A stretch of 64,000 nt of DNA from CAVTJL01 sp963828215. GTDB lineage: Bacteria > Pseudomonadota > Alphaproteobacteria > Geminicoccales > Geminicoccaceae. How positions within the stretch are numbered: position 1 is the first letter of the stretch; every line of letters starts with the position of its first letter. This document shows positions 40,496 through 48,767 of this stretch, in pieces. The position numbers were made by a program, and so were the translations under genes. The DNA is taken from positions 1 to 64,000 of the forward strand of contig CAWHFO010000051.1 in assembly GCA_963828215.1 (NCBI GenBank). The letters run 5' to 3'. The notes below the pieces were generated by a model that worked only from the letters and a program-made list of their open reading frames with translations, made no database searches and was not told the DNA's origin.

Positions 40496-41353
40496 CTACG
40501 GCGAAACGGGCGCGGTCGCAAAGACGACTTCGTCCAGCTCATGGGTAAGAAGGTAGCCTGTTCTTCCAAACACGAGATAGGTCAGTTTCCTGTATTTGCC
40601 ATCCCTTACCACTATGCGAAATATTTTCCTATGCTCCATCCATTTAAATATGAGACGACGCACCAGCCTTCTCGCCTCATCGAGCCATATTAGCGATTCA
40701 GGCTGAATTCCATGGGTACGTTTGGAATACCTCGTATGACGGTGGTAGTTTGCCGACAGGCAAAAGGTATCCAATTCTCTCTTCGTCATCCATTTGTTGC
40801 TTACGATCATCTTGCGTCCTGTAGCCGTCTCGCATCCCACGTCGTGCTCAATAATCTCAAACGCCTTCCATAGCTCATACCAACTATTGCCAATGGAATA
40901 GTGTCGAAGCACCTCCAATACCCTGAGTCGCCTCTTCTTAATGATGGCTTCTGCAATGTGTTGTGAGTTGGACGCGCTTTCCGGTGGTGTGCCATCCATA
41001 TTCAGCGGAAATCCAGCATTAACCGTCATACGAACGATACGGTTTGGGGACATTTCTTTATGTGTTCCGTCGTCGTAAATGGCTCGTATCCTGGACGCTT
41101 TCAACAGAGATATATCGTTGATTATTGCCACCGAACCATTTAGTGTAGCCAATAACTGATCTGCGAGATCTATGACGTCGTTTCTCTCTGCAATAGCGTC
41201 AAATCTCGACCATGCCAGGAAATAATCAACCCTATCAAGAGTGGTCTCTGTTTTTAGGCATGGATCTTTCATATGGTAGAACAATTCGCGCCAGATCATG
41301 AAAGTCGATGGCTCGCCATCCAGTTTCAGCATCCAGGTTTTAATCTTCGGCAT
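40496..41353 (-). CDS. AT-rich orphan protein, unrecognised
   Basis: A 285-residue protein whose DNA is much poorer in G+C than all neighbours (for example 26 G/C in the 60 bases from 40621). I do not recognise it. It starts MPKIKTWMLKLDGEPSTFMI; the C-terminal half is helical with VLEVLRHYSIGNSWYELWKA and FEIIEHDVG, then KWMTKRELDTFCLSANYHRH and LDEARRLVRRLIFKWMEHRK. This resembles a widespread group of uncharacterised proteins with a conserved WxxLxKxxE helix and a His/Asn-containing loop, found scattered in bacteria. Composition and isolation suggest recent acquisition. Confidence 0.75.
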   Translation of the reverse strand: MPKIKTWMLKLDGEPSTFMIWRELFYHMKDPCLKTETTLDRVDYFLAWSRFDAIAERNDVIDLADQLLATLNGSVAIINDISLLKASRIRAIYDDGTHKEMSPNRIVRMTVNAGFPLNMDGTPPESASNSQHIAEAIIKKRRLRVLEVLRHYSIGNSWYELWKAFEIIEHDVGCETATGRKMIVSNKWMTKRELDTFCLSANYHRHTRYSKRTHGIQPESLIWLDEARRLVRRLIFKWMEHRKIFRIVVRDGKYRKLTYLVFGRTGYLLTHELDEVVFATAPVSP

Positions 41354-42142
41354 TGCTTACAATTCTCTGACGCGGTCGGGCAGACGGGCCGGCGATAGCG
41401 CCTCGCACGCTCCGACCGCGAATTCGCCGGCTGGTCGGGGTCTACCGGTTGGCCCCTTGGCGCTCGCACTGTAGCGTGATCGGTTGAAGTCGATGAGCGC
41501 GGCTTGCTCCTCGGCGCTCATGCCGTCGCGCCGAAGGGGCAGGCGTCGTTCCTGCTTTGCAACCAAGCGAGGTCGTCGCATCACGGCTCCATGTCGGGCC
41601 GAGAAGACCAGAAAGCGGCCGCCGATCAACTGGCACACCAAGGCTGCCTGGTCTGGCTGAGGAATGGCCACCGTCAAGCTCGCTTTGCCGCGAAGAGTTG
41701 CCCGATCGCTGCCGTTATGCACTGTGTCCGCCGCCGCGTAGTGCGCAGCGGGCGGAGGGTCATGGGACGTTCTTGCGGGGCGCGTGCCTCGGCTTGGCCG
41801 CGGGCGGGTCGGGCTCGGCCGAAGCCGCGGGCTGCAGCGGCTTCGATCAGACCCTTGCCAGGAGGCCCGGCAGAAGGCGGACCGACATGCGGTAGCTGTG
41901 GGGCGTGGGGTAGCGGGTGATGAGGCCGAGAAGGCGGTGGGAGGCGGCGTGGCGGTCTTGGCGCCGGTTGAAGCACCGCGGCGACGGCGGGACCCGCGGT
42001 CCACAGACCAATGCGGCCCGGCCAATCTCGAATCGAGCGAAGGCGATCTCGGCCGGTTGCGCAGGGAGGCCGAGGACAGGGGCGACCCGCACCTACGCCA
42101 CCCTGACGGCCCGATCCGACAGGCTGACGGAGGCTCTTGGGC
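41354..42142. other. region without a supported gene
   Basis: About 790 bases. Minus-strand frames include AEIAFARFEIGRAALVCGPR (near 42050) and RFLVFSARHGAVMRRPR (near 41600), which hint at one or two decayed genes, perhaps a holin-like membrane protein often found beside DUF883 genes. Frames change too often to define any product. Confidence 0.35.
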
Positions 42143-42391
42143 TCACCGTCGGGAAAAGAGCAGTCCGAGCACGAAACCGAAGGCGCAGGCGGCGGCGAGG
42201 GCCAACAGAGGCTGCTCGCCCACGCCGCTGCGTAGCCGACCGCCGGCGTAGGCTCCCTTGGCGTAGGCTCGGCGCCCGAGCTTGGCACTTTGCGCCGCGA
42301 CCTCGCCGGCTGCGTCCTGCACGCCGGCGCTCACCCGGTCGGCGATCGACCCGACCTCGTCCTCGAGCTTGGCCGCACGGCCCTTGTTCAT
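42143..42391 (-). CDS. DUF883/ElaB-YqjD-like small membrane protein
   Basis: An 82-residue protein with an N-terminal amphipathic helix (LEDEVGSIADRVSAGVQDAA) and a C-terminal transmembrane anchor (PLLALAAACAFGFVLGLLFS, then RR). This is the layout of ElaB/YqjD/DUF883 proteins, stress-induced tail-anchored proteins that in E. coli bind ribosomes at the membrane. Pairs naturally with the DUF892 gene upstream on the same strand. Confidence 0.75.
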   Translation of the reverse strand: MNKGRAAKLEDEVGSIADRVSAGVQDAAGEVAAQSAKLGRRAYAKGAYAGGRLRSGVGEQPLLALAAACAFGFVLGLLFSRR

Positions 42392-42507
42392 GGCGATCTC
42401 CCGTTCATGTCGTGTCCGGACGGAGGATCCGGCGCGGCGCCCTTGCGGAGAACAAAAAAGTAGGGCGTTCGTCGAGGCGCCGCGCGGTCCCCATCCCGCA
42501 GCCTAGC

Positions 42508-43008
42508 TTACGCGGCTTTGGCGTAGGCGGCTGCGGATTGGTTGATGGTCTTCATCGCGAGATCGTTGAGCAGCTTGTCGGCCTTCTTCTCCTCGTCGAG
42601 AGTCTCCCTCAGCAGGCCCACCACCTCCTTGTGGCCGGCGGCCTGCGCCCAAGCGATCAGGGCGCCGTAGCGAGCCATCTCGTAGTGCTCCACCGCCTGC
42701 CCGCAGGCGACGAGACCGGCATCGCGGACCGCGCCCATCTCGCTGTCCTCGAGCACTTCCTCGGCCTCCTCGATCAGGCCTTTGATCGCCTCGCACGGCA
42801 CGCCTCGCGGGCGCTTTCCCAGGTGCTCGAATACCTGCTCGAGCCGCTCGATCTGATGGACGGTCTCCTCACGATGCGTCGTGAAGGCGTCCTTGAGCCC
42901 GGGCTCCTGCGCTTTCTTCGCCATCTTCGGAAGCGCCTTCAGCAGCTGACGCTCGGCGTAGTAGACGTCGTGCAGGAAGTGCAGGAACAGCTCGTCGAGT
43001 GATTTCAT
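42508..43008 (-). CDS. ferritin-like DUF892/YciE protein
   Basis: A 166-residue four-helix protein. The DUF892 signature is clear: MKSLDELFLHFLHDVYYAER, then QLLKALPKMAKKAQEP, EETVHQIERLEQVFEHLG, and VEHYEMARYGALIAWAQAAG. Glu and His residues at the metal positions (YYAE, EETVHQ, VEHYE) support a di-iron site. Such proteins are stress-induced. Divergent from the iron-permease-like gene with 289 bp between. Confidence 0.92.
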   Translation of the reverse strand: MKSLDELFLHFLHDVYYAERQLLKALPKMAKKAQEPGLKDAFTTHREETVHQIERLEQVFEHLGKRPRGVPCEAIKGLIEEAEEVLEDSEMGAVRDAGLVACGQAVEHYEMARYGALIAWAQAAGHKEVVGLLRETLDEEKKADKLLNDLAMKTINQSAAAYAKAA

Positions 43009-43297
43009 GAAAGTTTGGTCCTATGGTTGCTGTTGAGGCCGGGCTGACGTCCCAGCCGTCGTAACTCATGGAGTATGACGCCCAGGTCGGTCGCAGGTTC
43101 CGCGATGAGCCTCCTTTATCTGCCTCGGCGCAGGATTCAGGCGGCCGCGGCGTCCCAGGACCGGGGCCGAGGCGGATACGGGCTCGCGGGTCATGTCGAC
43201 CAGGGCCGGATGAAGCTCGGGGCCGGGCGAAGGGCGCCATGGCGCGCCCGACTGCAAACTCCGCTAGAATGGGGCACCGACCAGGGAGCCACGCGGC

Positions 43298-43681
43298 ATG
43301 GCCAGTCTCGCTGACCGTTTCAACAAGCTCGCCCAATGGGCCGCCGTTCAGACCGGCCGGGCCTCGACCTTCGCGCTGGCGGTCGGGATCATCGTGGTAT
43401 GGGGCGTGAGTGGCCCGTTCTTCCGCTGGTCGGACACCTGGCAGCTCGTGATCAACACCGGCACGACGGTCATCACCTTCCTCATGGTGTTCCTGATCCA
43501 GAACACCCAGAACCGCGACTCCCAGGCGCTTCAGCTCAAGCTCGACGAGCTGATCAGGTCCCAGGAAGGAGCGCGCAACCGGCTCCTCCAGCTCGAGGAG
43601 CTGACCGAGGAGGAGATGAAGCACATCAAGGCGACCTTCCTCCGGCTCGCCAAGGCGGACCCGCCGCTGACGGAGGAGTGA
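43298..43681 (+). CDS. low-affinity iron permease family protein
   Basis: A 127-residue membrane protein. WAAVQTGRASTFALAVGIIV, VWGVSGPFFRWSDTWQLVIN and TGTTVITFLMVFLIQNTQNR are the two-helix signature of this family, followed by DSQALQLKLDELIR and a coiled-coil acidic tail. Despite the family name, iron transport by the bacterial members is not established. Transcribed away from the ferritin-like gene. Intact. Confidence 0.92.
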   Translation: MASLADRFNKLAQWAAVQTGRASTFALAVGIIVVWGVSGPFFRWSDTWQLVINTGTTVITFLMVFLIQNTQNRDSQALQLKLDELIRSQEGARNRLLQLEELTEEEMKHIKATFLRLAKADPPLTEE

Positions 43682-43682
43682 C

Positions 43683-43701
43683 GCGGGCCCAAGGGGCCCG
43701 C
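43683..43701. terminator. strong hairpin between convergent genes
   Basis: GCGGGCCC-AAG-GGGCCCGC: an 8 bp perfect GC stem with a three-base loop one base after the iron-permease stop and facing the stop of the next minus-strand gene. No T-run follows. Confidence 0.6.
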
Positions 43702-43709
43702 ATCGGCCG

Positions 43710-44612
43710 TCAGAGCTCCGGGGCCTCGTCCCGCTGGCGGCCGCCCAGGGCGGCGGCGGCACAGGCGATGAAGGCGCCGATCAGCATCGAGAAGGCGGTG
43801 AAGAAGGCGAAGGACGAGGCGGCCTTGCGGGCGGCGTCGGCGGCCTTTTTGGCGGTGTCCTCGGCCGCTTTCGCCTTGGCGACCACGTCGTCGATGCGCT
43901 TCTCGGCCTCGGGCTGGGAAATCCCGGCGCGGGCGGCCACGAGCTGGGCCAGATAGGTGCGGTCGGCGGGGGCGATGGTGCCGCCGGCGAGGCCCGTTGC
44001 GATGATGTGCGAGGCCTCGCCGAGCGGAGCGGGGCCTTGGGCGTCGCTGCTCGGCTGCGCGGGGCGGAAGAGCGACTCCATCAGATAGCCGCCGGGGCCC
44101 GACTGCATGGCGTCCTGAGCCGCCCCTCCCGCGATCTGGCCGGCCCCGGACGCTGCGCCCGATGCGACGGTTGCCGCGGCGCGCGTCGCGCCCCTCAGGG
44201 CAGAGGTTCCGGCCGAGACCGTCAAGCCCACGACGACGACGGAGGCGAGCGCCCAGGTGAGGAAGCCGTTGGCGGTGTCGCGAAAAAAGACCTCGTGGGT
44301 GTGGACGTCGGCCCACTTCGTGCGGAGGCGGCCCGTCAGGTAGCCGCCGATGGCCGAGGAGAGCCATTGGACGACGATCAGCCAGATGGCGGCCAGGATG
44401 CTGAACGCGCCGGCGGACGGGTTGTCGCCCCAGGGCGAGATCGAGGCGAGGCCGATCCCGGAGCCGAACGCGAGGAGCATGGCCGTCACCGCGACGGCGA
44501 CCAGGGCGCCGCCGAACACGGCGGGCCAGGCCACTGCCGACGACGGCGATTCGCGGGCGTCCAGGCCTGCCGGAGCGCCGGGCCGGGAGGACATCGAGGC
44601 GGAAGGCGTCAT
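43710..44612 (-). CDS. multi-spanning membrane protein, unrecognised
   Basis: About 300 residues. Three hydrophobic segments in the N-terminal half (VFGGALVAVAVTAMLLAFGS, LAAIWLIVVQWLSSAIGGYL, GFLTWALASVVVVGLTVSAG), a Gly/Ala-rich central loop, a helical Ala/Lys segment (KRIDDVVAKAKAAEDTAKKA) and a final hydrophobic segment (FFTAFSMLIGAFIACAAAAL). Similar proteins are common in alphaproteobacteria without known function. The ATG at 44612 is eight bases after the stop of a 25-residue membrane peptide and has GAGGG upstream; 44 residues upstream in the frame are antisense-like and dropped. Confidence 0.75.
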   Translation of the reverse strand: MTPSASMSSRPGAPAGLDARESPSSAVAWPAVFGGALVAVAVTAMLLAFGSGIGLASISPWGDNPSAGAFSILAAIWLIVVQWLSSAIGGYLTGRLRTKWADVHTHEVFFRDTANGFLTWALASVVVVGLTVSAGTSALRGATRAAATVASGAASGAGQIAGGAAQDAMQSGPGGYLMESLFRPAQPSSDAQGPAPLGEASHIIATGLAGGTIAPADRTYLAQLVAARAGISQPEAEKRIDDVVAKAKAAEDTAKKAADAARKAASSFAFFTAFSMLIGAFIACAAAALGGRQRDEAPEL

Positions 44613-44619
44613 GGCGCCC

Positions 44620-44697
44620 TCAATGCCAGAAGAGGGCAAGGAGGATGATGATCGGAATTGGCACGCCCAGGAGCCAGAGAAGGATGCCGCGACCCAT
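44620..44697 (-). CDS. 25-residue membrane peptide
   Basis: Reads MGRGILLWLLGVPIPIIILL then ALFWH and a TGA. It has GGGAGG at good spacing before the ATG. The sequence is one hydrophobic span interrupted by a V-P-I-P kink. I recognise the pattern from tiny conserved membrane proteins of rhizobia and relatives; their function is unknown. Its stop is eight bases before the start of the larger membrane protein, so the pair should be co-translated. Confidence 0.8.
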   Translation of the reverse strand: MGRGILLWLLGVPIPIIILLALFWH

Positions 44698-44897
44698 GAT
44701 GAGCCTCCCGTTGCTGTCGGCCTAGAACAGCAGAGGGGTGCCATTGTTCCGTATGGCGATGTCGGGCCGAGGCGGGGCGCGGGATCGACGGATAGGGCCG
44801 GGCATCGGGACGCCCGAGGCCTCTCGATGCCCGGCTCGCAGCAAGGCCGACCGTCATCGTCGGTCGGCCCGGGAGACGGCTCCGGCGGCCGGCCCGG

Positions 44898-45047
44898 CTA
44901 GTACTGCGCCGCGGCCTTCTTGGGGCGCATGGTCGCGAGGACCGCGGTGGTGGCGGCAGCGCCGGCCGCCGTCTTGCCGGCCCGCTGCAGAAAGGCGCGC
45001 CGCTTCTCGTCCTGCGTCCTGCTCTGGGAATCGGACTTTTCGGTCAT
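44898..45047 (-). CDS. 49-residue Tat-signal-like peptide
   Basis: Reads MTEKSDSQSRTQDEKRRAFL, then QRAGKTAAGAAATTAVLATM and a Lys-rich end RPKKAAAQY. The KRRAFLQ motif followed by an Ala-rich stretch is a twin-arginine signal, with no mature domain after it. GGAG lies six bases before the ATG. Similar stand-alone Tat leaders occur near formate dehydrogenase genes, but none is here. Could be a remnant or a genuine small protein. Confidence 0.7.
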   Translation of the reverse strand: MTEKSDSQSRTQDEKRRAFLQRAGKTAAGAAATTAVLATMRPKKAAAQY

Positions 45048-45245
45048 CTCAGTCTCCACCCCTTGTTCCGTCGGTCAACGGGTCGACTAGGCGAGGGCCG
45101 CGCCGAGGCTGTCAAGCCGCCGAGACCGAGCAGGCACAACCCGCCTGCCGGTTGTGACCGACCCGCTACGACGGCGAGCCTCTTTGCTGGAGGTTGGCCG
45201 TTGCGCCGGGCCGGGGCGAATGGAATGATCGGCGCCCTGAATGAC

Positions 45246-46680
45246 ATGGATCAGGTGATGGGATCTCAGGACATGTCGGGCGCGGGCTGGCGCCCCGTGC
45301 TGCCGGCGACACGGGGCACCAGCAAGCATCGGCTGCTGACCGACGCGATCGTCGCCGACATCGAGGCGGCGCGGCTGCGGGCGGGCACCCGGATGCCGAC
45401 GCACCGGGCGCTGGCCCGGCTGCTCGGCGTCTCGGTGCAGACGGTCGGCCTCAGCTACAAGGAGGCCGAGCGGCGGGGCTATCTCAGGGGCGAGGTCGGG
45501 CGCGGCACCTTCGTGCGGCGTCGCGTCACCGAGCGGGCCGGCCGCTTCATGCTCGACAGCCGGCCCGACGAGATCGCCGATCTCTCGATCGTGCGGGCCG
45601 CCTATACCGAGGCCCACGAGCGGGCCTCGCGCAGGGTCATGGCGGCGCTGGGCGAACGCGACAACAGCGCCTTCATGCGCCCCTGCCGGCCGATCGCCGG
45701 GCTGGAGCGCCATCGCCGGGCCGCGCAGCAATGGCTGCTCGGCCTCGGCGTGGAGGCCGACATCGACAGAATCCTCGATCACCAACGGCGCGGCCCAGGC
45801 GCTTTTCCTGGCGGTGGCGTCGGTGGTGCGGCCGGGCGACCTGGTGCTGACCGAGCGCCTGACCGATCACGGCATCATCGGCCTCTCGAACGTTCTGGGA
45901 TTTACGCTGCGCGGCCTGCCGACCGACGAGCAGGGCATTCTGGTCGAGCCGTTCGCCGCGGCCTGCGCAGCCGGCGGGGTGACGGCGCTCGTGATGGTTC
46001 CTTCGCTCGGCAATCCGACCAGCCACCTCGCCGGTGCCGAGCGGCGCATCGCCATCGCCGAGACGGCACGGCGACATGGCGTCTTCGTCATCGAGGACGA
46101 GGTCTACAAGCCGCTGCTGGAGGAGCCGCTGCCGGCCTTCACGGCGCTGCTGCCGGAGCAGGGCTTCTTCGCGACCAGCTTCACCAAGTCGGTCATGACG
46201 GGCCTCAGGATCGGCTATCTCGTGGTGCCGCCGCGCTTCAGCCTCCGCGCCGCCAGCATCCTTCGGGTCACGACCTGGAGCGCCATCAATCTGCCGGGCG
46301 AGATCGCCACGACCTGGATCGAGGACGGGACGGCCGAGGCGCTCCTCGCCGTGCAACGTCGGGAAGCCCGCGCCCGGCAGGCCATCGTGAGCGAGGTGCT
46401 GGGCCCCTGGGTGGCGGGCAGCCACCCCCTGTCGCTCTCGGCCTGGCTCCGCCTGCCGGAGCGCTGGGCCGAGGAGGGACTGGTACGGGCGCTGGCGCAG
46501 CGGCGGGTGGCGGTGACCCCGTCGGACCCCTTCGTCGTCGGCGACGAGCGGCCGGAGCGGGGCCTGCGCATCTGCACGTCGGGACGCCTGTCCCACGAGG
46601 CCCTCCGCGAGGCGCTGGTCACGATACGGCGCACCTTGGAACAGCACCCGCCGGTGCTCGACGACGGAGTCGCCGAATAA
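45246..46680 (+). CDS. enuR: EnuR, MocR/GntR-type regulator of ectoine catabolism, one frameshift
   Basis: A MocR regulator: an N-terminal GntR winged helix (DIEAARLRAGTRMPTHRALA, RLLGVSVQTVGLSYKEAERR, GYLRGEVGRGTFV) fused to an aminotransferase-like domain. The PLP-binding Lys is in ATSFTKSVMTGLRIGY at about residue 314, corresponding to the Lys that in EnuR binds PLP and the ectoine breakdown product alpha-ADABA. One surplus G at 45777 breaks the frame between RIL and ITNGAAQALFL. Starts at 45225 and 45273 are also in frame. It heads the ectoine operon, as in other alphaproteobacteria; the identification rests on that context. Confidence 0.88.
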
Positions 46681-46693
46681 AGGGGGCAGCAAT

Positions 46694-46722
46694 ATTGTAC
46701 CAGGACAATTGAACAATTGACA
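46694..46722. promoter_or_regulatory. probable EnuR operator and -35 element upstream of eutB
   Basis: In the 75 bp enuR-eutB gap lies ATTGT-ACCAGG-ACAAT (46694-46709), overlapping a perfect tandem ACAATTGA-ACAATTGA (46705-46720), which runs into TTGACA (46717-46722), a consensus -35. A repressor bound here would cover the promoter. No convincing -10 is visible. Confidence 0.6.
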
Positions 46723-46755
46723 TGATCCGGTGGCCGGTCGCACCTGCTATGCGCT

Positions 46756-47769
46756 ATGACGACGGTTCGCGAGGCGGCTCGAGCCGGTGCCACGGATGCC
46801 ATGGCCGTGGAGCGGATCCGCGCCGCCCAGGCCCGGCTGGCCGGCCATGTGATCCGGACGCCTCTGGTGCCGTCGCCCAGCCTGTCGAACATTTCCAAAA
46901 GTCCGGCTTATCTGAAGCTGGAGACGCGGCAGACGACCGGCAGCTTCAAGCTGCGCGGAGCCACGAACGCGGTGCTGTCGCTGGATGGGGCGGTGCTCGA
47001 GCGGGGGCTGGTCACGGCCTCCACCGGCAATCACGGCCGGGCCGTGGCGCATGCCGCTGCCGCGGCTGGGGTGCGGGCGGTGGTGTGCATGTCGGCCCTG
47101 GTGCCGGAGAACAAGGTGGCGGCGGTCCGGTCGCTGGGGGCCGAGATCCGCATCGTCGGGCGGTCGCAGGACGATGCGCCGGCCGAGGTCGACCGGCTGG
47201 TCCGGGAAAAAGGGCTGATAGAAATCCCGCCGTTCGACGCCCTGCCGGTGATCGCCGGCCAGGGCACCCTTGGCCTCGAGATCGTCGAGGACCTGCCGGA
47301 AGTGGAGCTGGTGCTGGTGCCGCTGTCGGGGGGCGGGCTCGCCGCCGGCGTCGCCGCCGCCGTGAAGGGGCAGCGCCCCCGTGCCCGCGTGGTCGGCGTC
47401 TCGATGGCGCGGGGTGCGGCCATGCATGCCAGCCTCGCCGCCGGACGGCCGGTGCCGGTCGAGGAGCTGGAGACGCTGGCCGACTCGCTGGGCGGCGGCA
47501 TCGGTGCCGACAACCGCCACACGTTGCGTCTGTGCGCGGCCCTCCTGGACGAGGTTCTGCTCGTCTCCGAGGAGGAGATCGCGGCCGGCATCCGCCATGC
47601 TTTTCGGGTCGAGCAGGAGACGGTGGAGGGCGGGGGCGCCGTTGCCATCGCGGCTCTCCTGTCCGGGCGCGTGGCGGCCGAGGGGCCGATTGCGGTGGTC
47701 GTCTCGGGCGGCAACATCGACCCGGCGGTGCACCGGCGGATCGTGGCCGGGCCGGGGGAGCCATGCTGA
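46756..47769 (+). CDS. eutB: threonine dehydratase-like protein of the ectoine operon
   Basis: A PLP-dependent, fold-type II enzyme of 337 residues, serine/threonine dehydratase type. PLP-binding Lys65 is in TTGSFKLRGATNAV; the PLP phosphate loop is PLSGGGLAAGVAAAV. In ectoine-using bacteria EutB is proposed, with EutA and EutC, to remove the hydroxyl group of 5-hydroxyectoine. The stop overlaps the eutC start by 7 bp. Intact. Confidence 0.9.
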   Translation: MTTVREAARAGATDAMAVERIRAAQARLAGHVIRTPLVPSPSLSNISKSPAYLKLETRQTTGSFKLRGATNAVLSLDGAVLERGLVTASTGNHGRAVAHAAAAAGVRAVVCMSALVPENKVAAVRSLGAEIRIVGRSQDDAPAEVDRLVREKGLIEIPPFDALPVIAGQGTLGLEIVEDLPEVELVLVPLSGGGLAAGVAAAVKGQRPRARVVGVSMARGAAMHASLAAGRPVPVEELETLADSLGGGIGADNRHTLRLCAALLDEVLLVSEEEIAAGIRHAFRVEQETVEGGGAVAIAALLSGRVAAEGPIAVVVSGGNIDPAVHRRIVAGPGEPC

Positions 47770-48767
47770 TCCTCACGGAGGCCGATTTGCGGCGCATCGT
47801 TCCTCTGGACGAAGCCGCCGTGGCGTGCGTGGAGCAGGCCTTTTCGGCGTTGGCGACCAAGGCGGTGGTGATGCCGCCGATCCTCCGCCTCGATATCCCG
47901 GAGCAGCGGGGCGAGGTGGACGTCAAGACCGCCTACGTGCCCGGCCTCGATGGGTTCGCGATCAAGATCAGCCCGGGGTTTTTCGACAATCCGAAGCTGG
48001 GGCTGCCGAGCCTCAACGGGCTGATGGTGCTGCTGAGCGCCAAGACGGGGCTCGTGGAGGCGCTGCTGCTCGACAACGGCTATCTCACCGACGTGCGCAC
48101 GGCCGCGGCGGGTGCTGTCGCAGCGCGATGTCTCTCACGGCCGGATGCGGCCGTGGCGGCGGTGCTGGGCGCCGGGGCGCAGGCGCGGCTGCAGCTTCGG
48201 GCGCTGCTGCTGGTGCGGCCGATCAGCCGGGCCCGGATCTGGGCGCGCGACGCTCGGAAGGCGGGAGCGGCAGCCGAGGCGCTGGGCCACGATCTCGGGA
48301 TACCCGTCGTAGCCGAGCCGGACCCGGCGGCGGCCTGCGCAGGTGCCGACATCATCCTGACCTGCACGCCGGCAACGGAGCCGATCCTGCGCGCGGCCTG
48401 GCTCGAGCCGGGCCAGCACGTCACCGCGATGGGCTCGGACGCGGAGCACAAGAACGAGGTCGAGGCGGCGGCGATCACCCGCGTGTCCTATGTGGCCGAC
48501 CGGCTGTCGCAGACGCGCCGGCTGGGCGAGCTGCACCACGCCATCGAGGCGGGGGTGGTGCCGGCCGATCGGGAGTTTCCGGAGCTGGGTCAGGTGGTGG
48601 CGGGGTTGGCCGTCGGCCGTACCTCGCCGGCGGACATCACGCTCTGCGACCTCACCGGGACCGGCGTGCAGGACACGGCCATCGCAACGCTGGCGCACCG
48701 CCGCGCCGTCGCGGCCGGGGTCGGCCGGTCCTTCGACACGCGCAGCCCGAGGGGAGCAGCGGCGTGA
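47763..48767 (+). CDS. eutC: ornithine cyclodeaminase-like protein of the ectoine operon
   Basis: An NAD(P)-dependent ornithine cyclodeaminase/mu-crystallin family protein, 334 residues. Features: VDVKTAYVPGLDGFAIKISP, LVEALLLDNGYLTDVRTAAA and the Rossmann loop AVLGAGAQARLQLRAL. EutC is assigned to 5-hydroxyectoine conversion by operon context. It overlaps eutB by 7 bp and doeA by 4 bp. Intact. Confidence 0.92.
   Translation: MLILTEADLRRIVPLDEAAVACVEQAFSALATKAVVMPPILRLDIPEQRGEVDVKTAYVPGLDGFAIKISPGFFDNPKLGLPSLNGLMVLLSAKTGLVEALLLDNGYLTDVRTAAAGAVAARCLSRPDAAVAAVLGAGAQARLQLRALLLVRPISRARIWARDARKAGAAAEALGHDLGIPVVAEPDPAAACAGADIILTCTPATEPILRAAWLEPGQHVTAMGSDAEHKNEVEAAAITRVSYVADRLSQTRRLGELHHAIEAGVVPADREFPELGQVVAGLAVGRTSPADITLCDLTGTGVQDTAIATLAHRRAVAAGVGRSFDTRSPRGAAA

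Noticed and set aside
41357..42025. 222-residue minus-strand frame
   Set aside because: Low-complexity Pro/Arg/Ser run with no ribosome site and no family features; only short sub-segments look protein-like.
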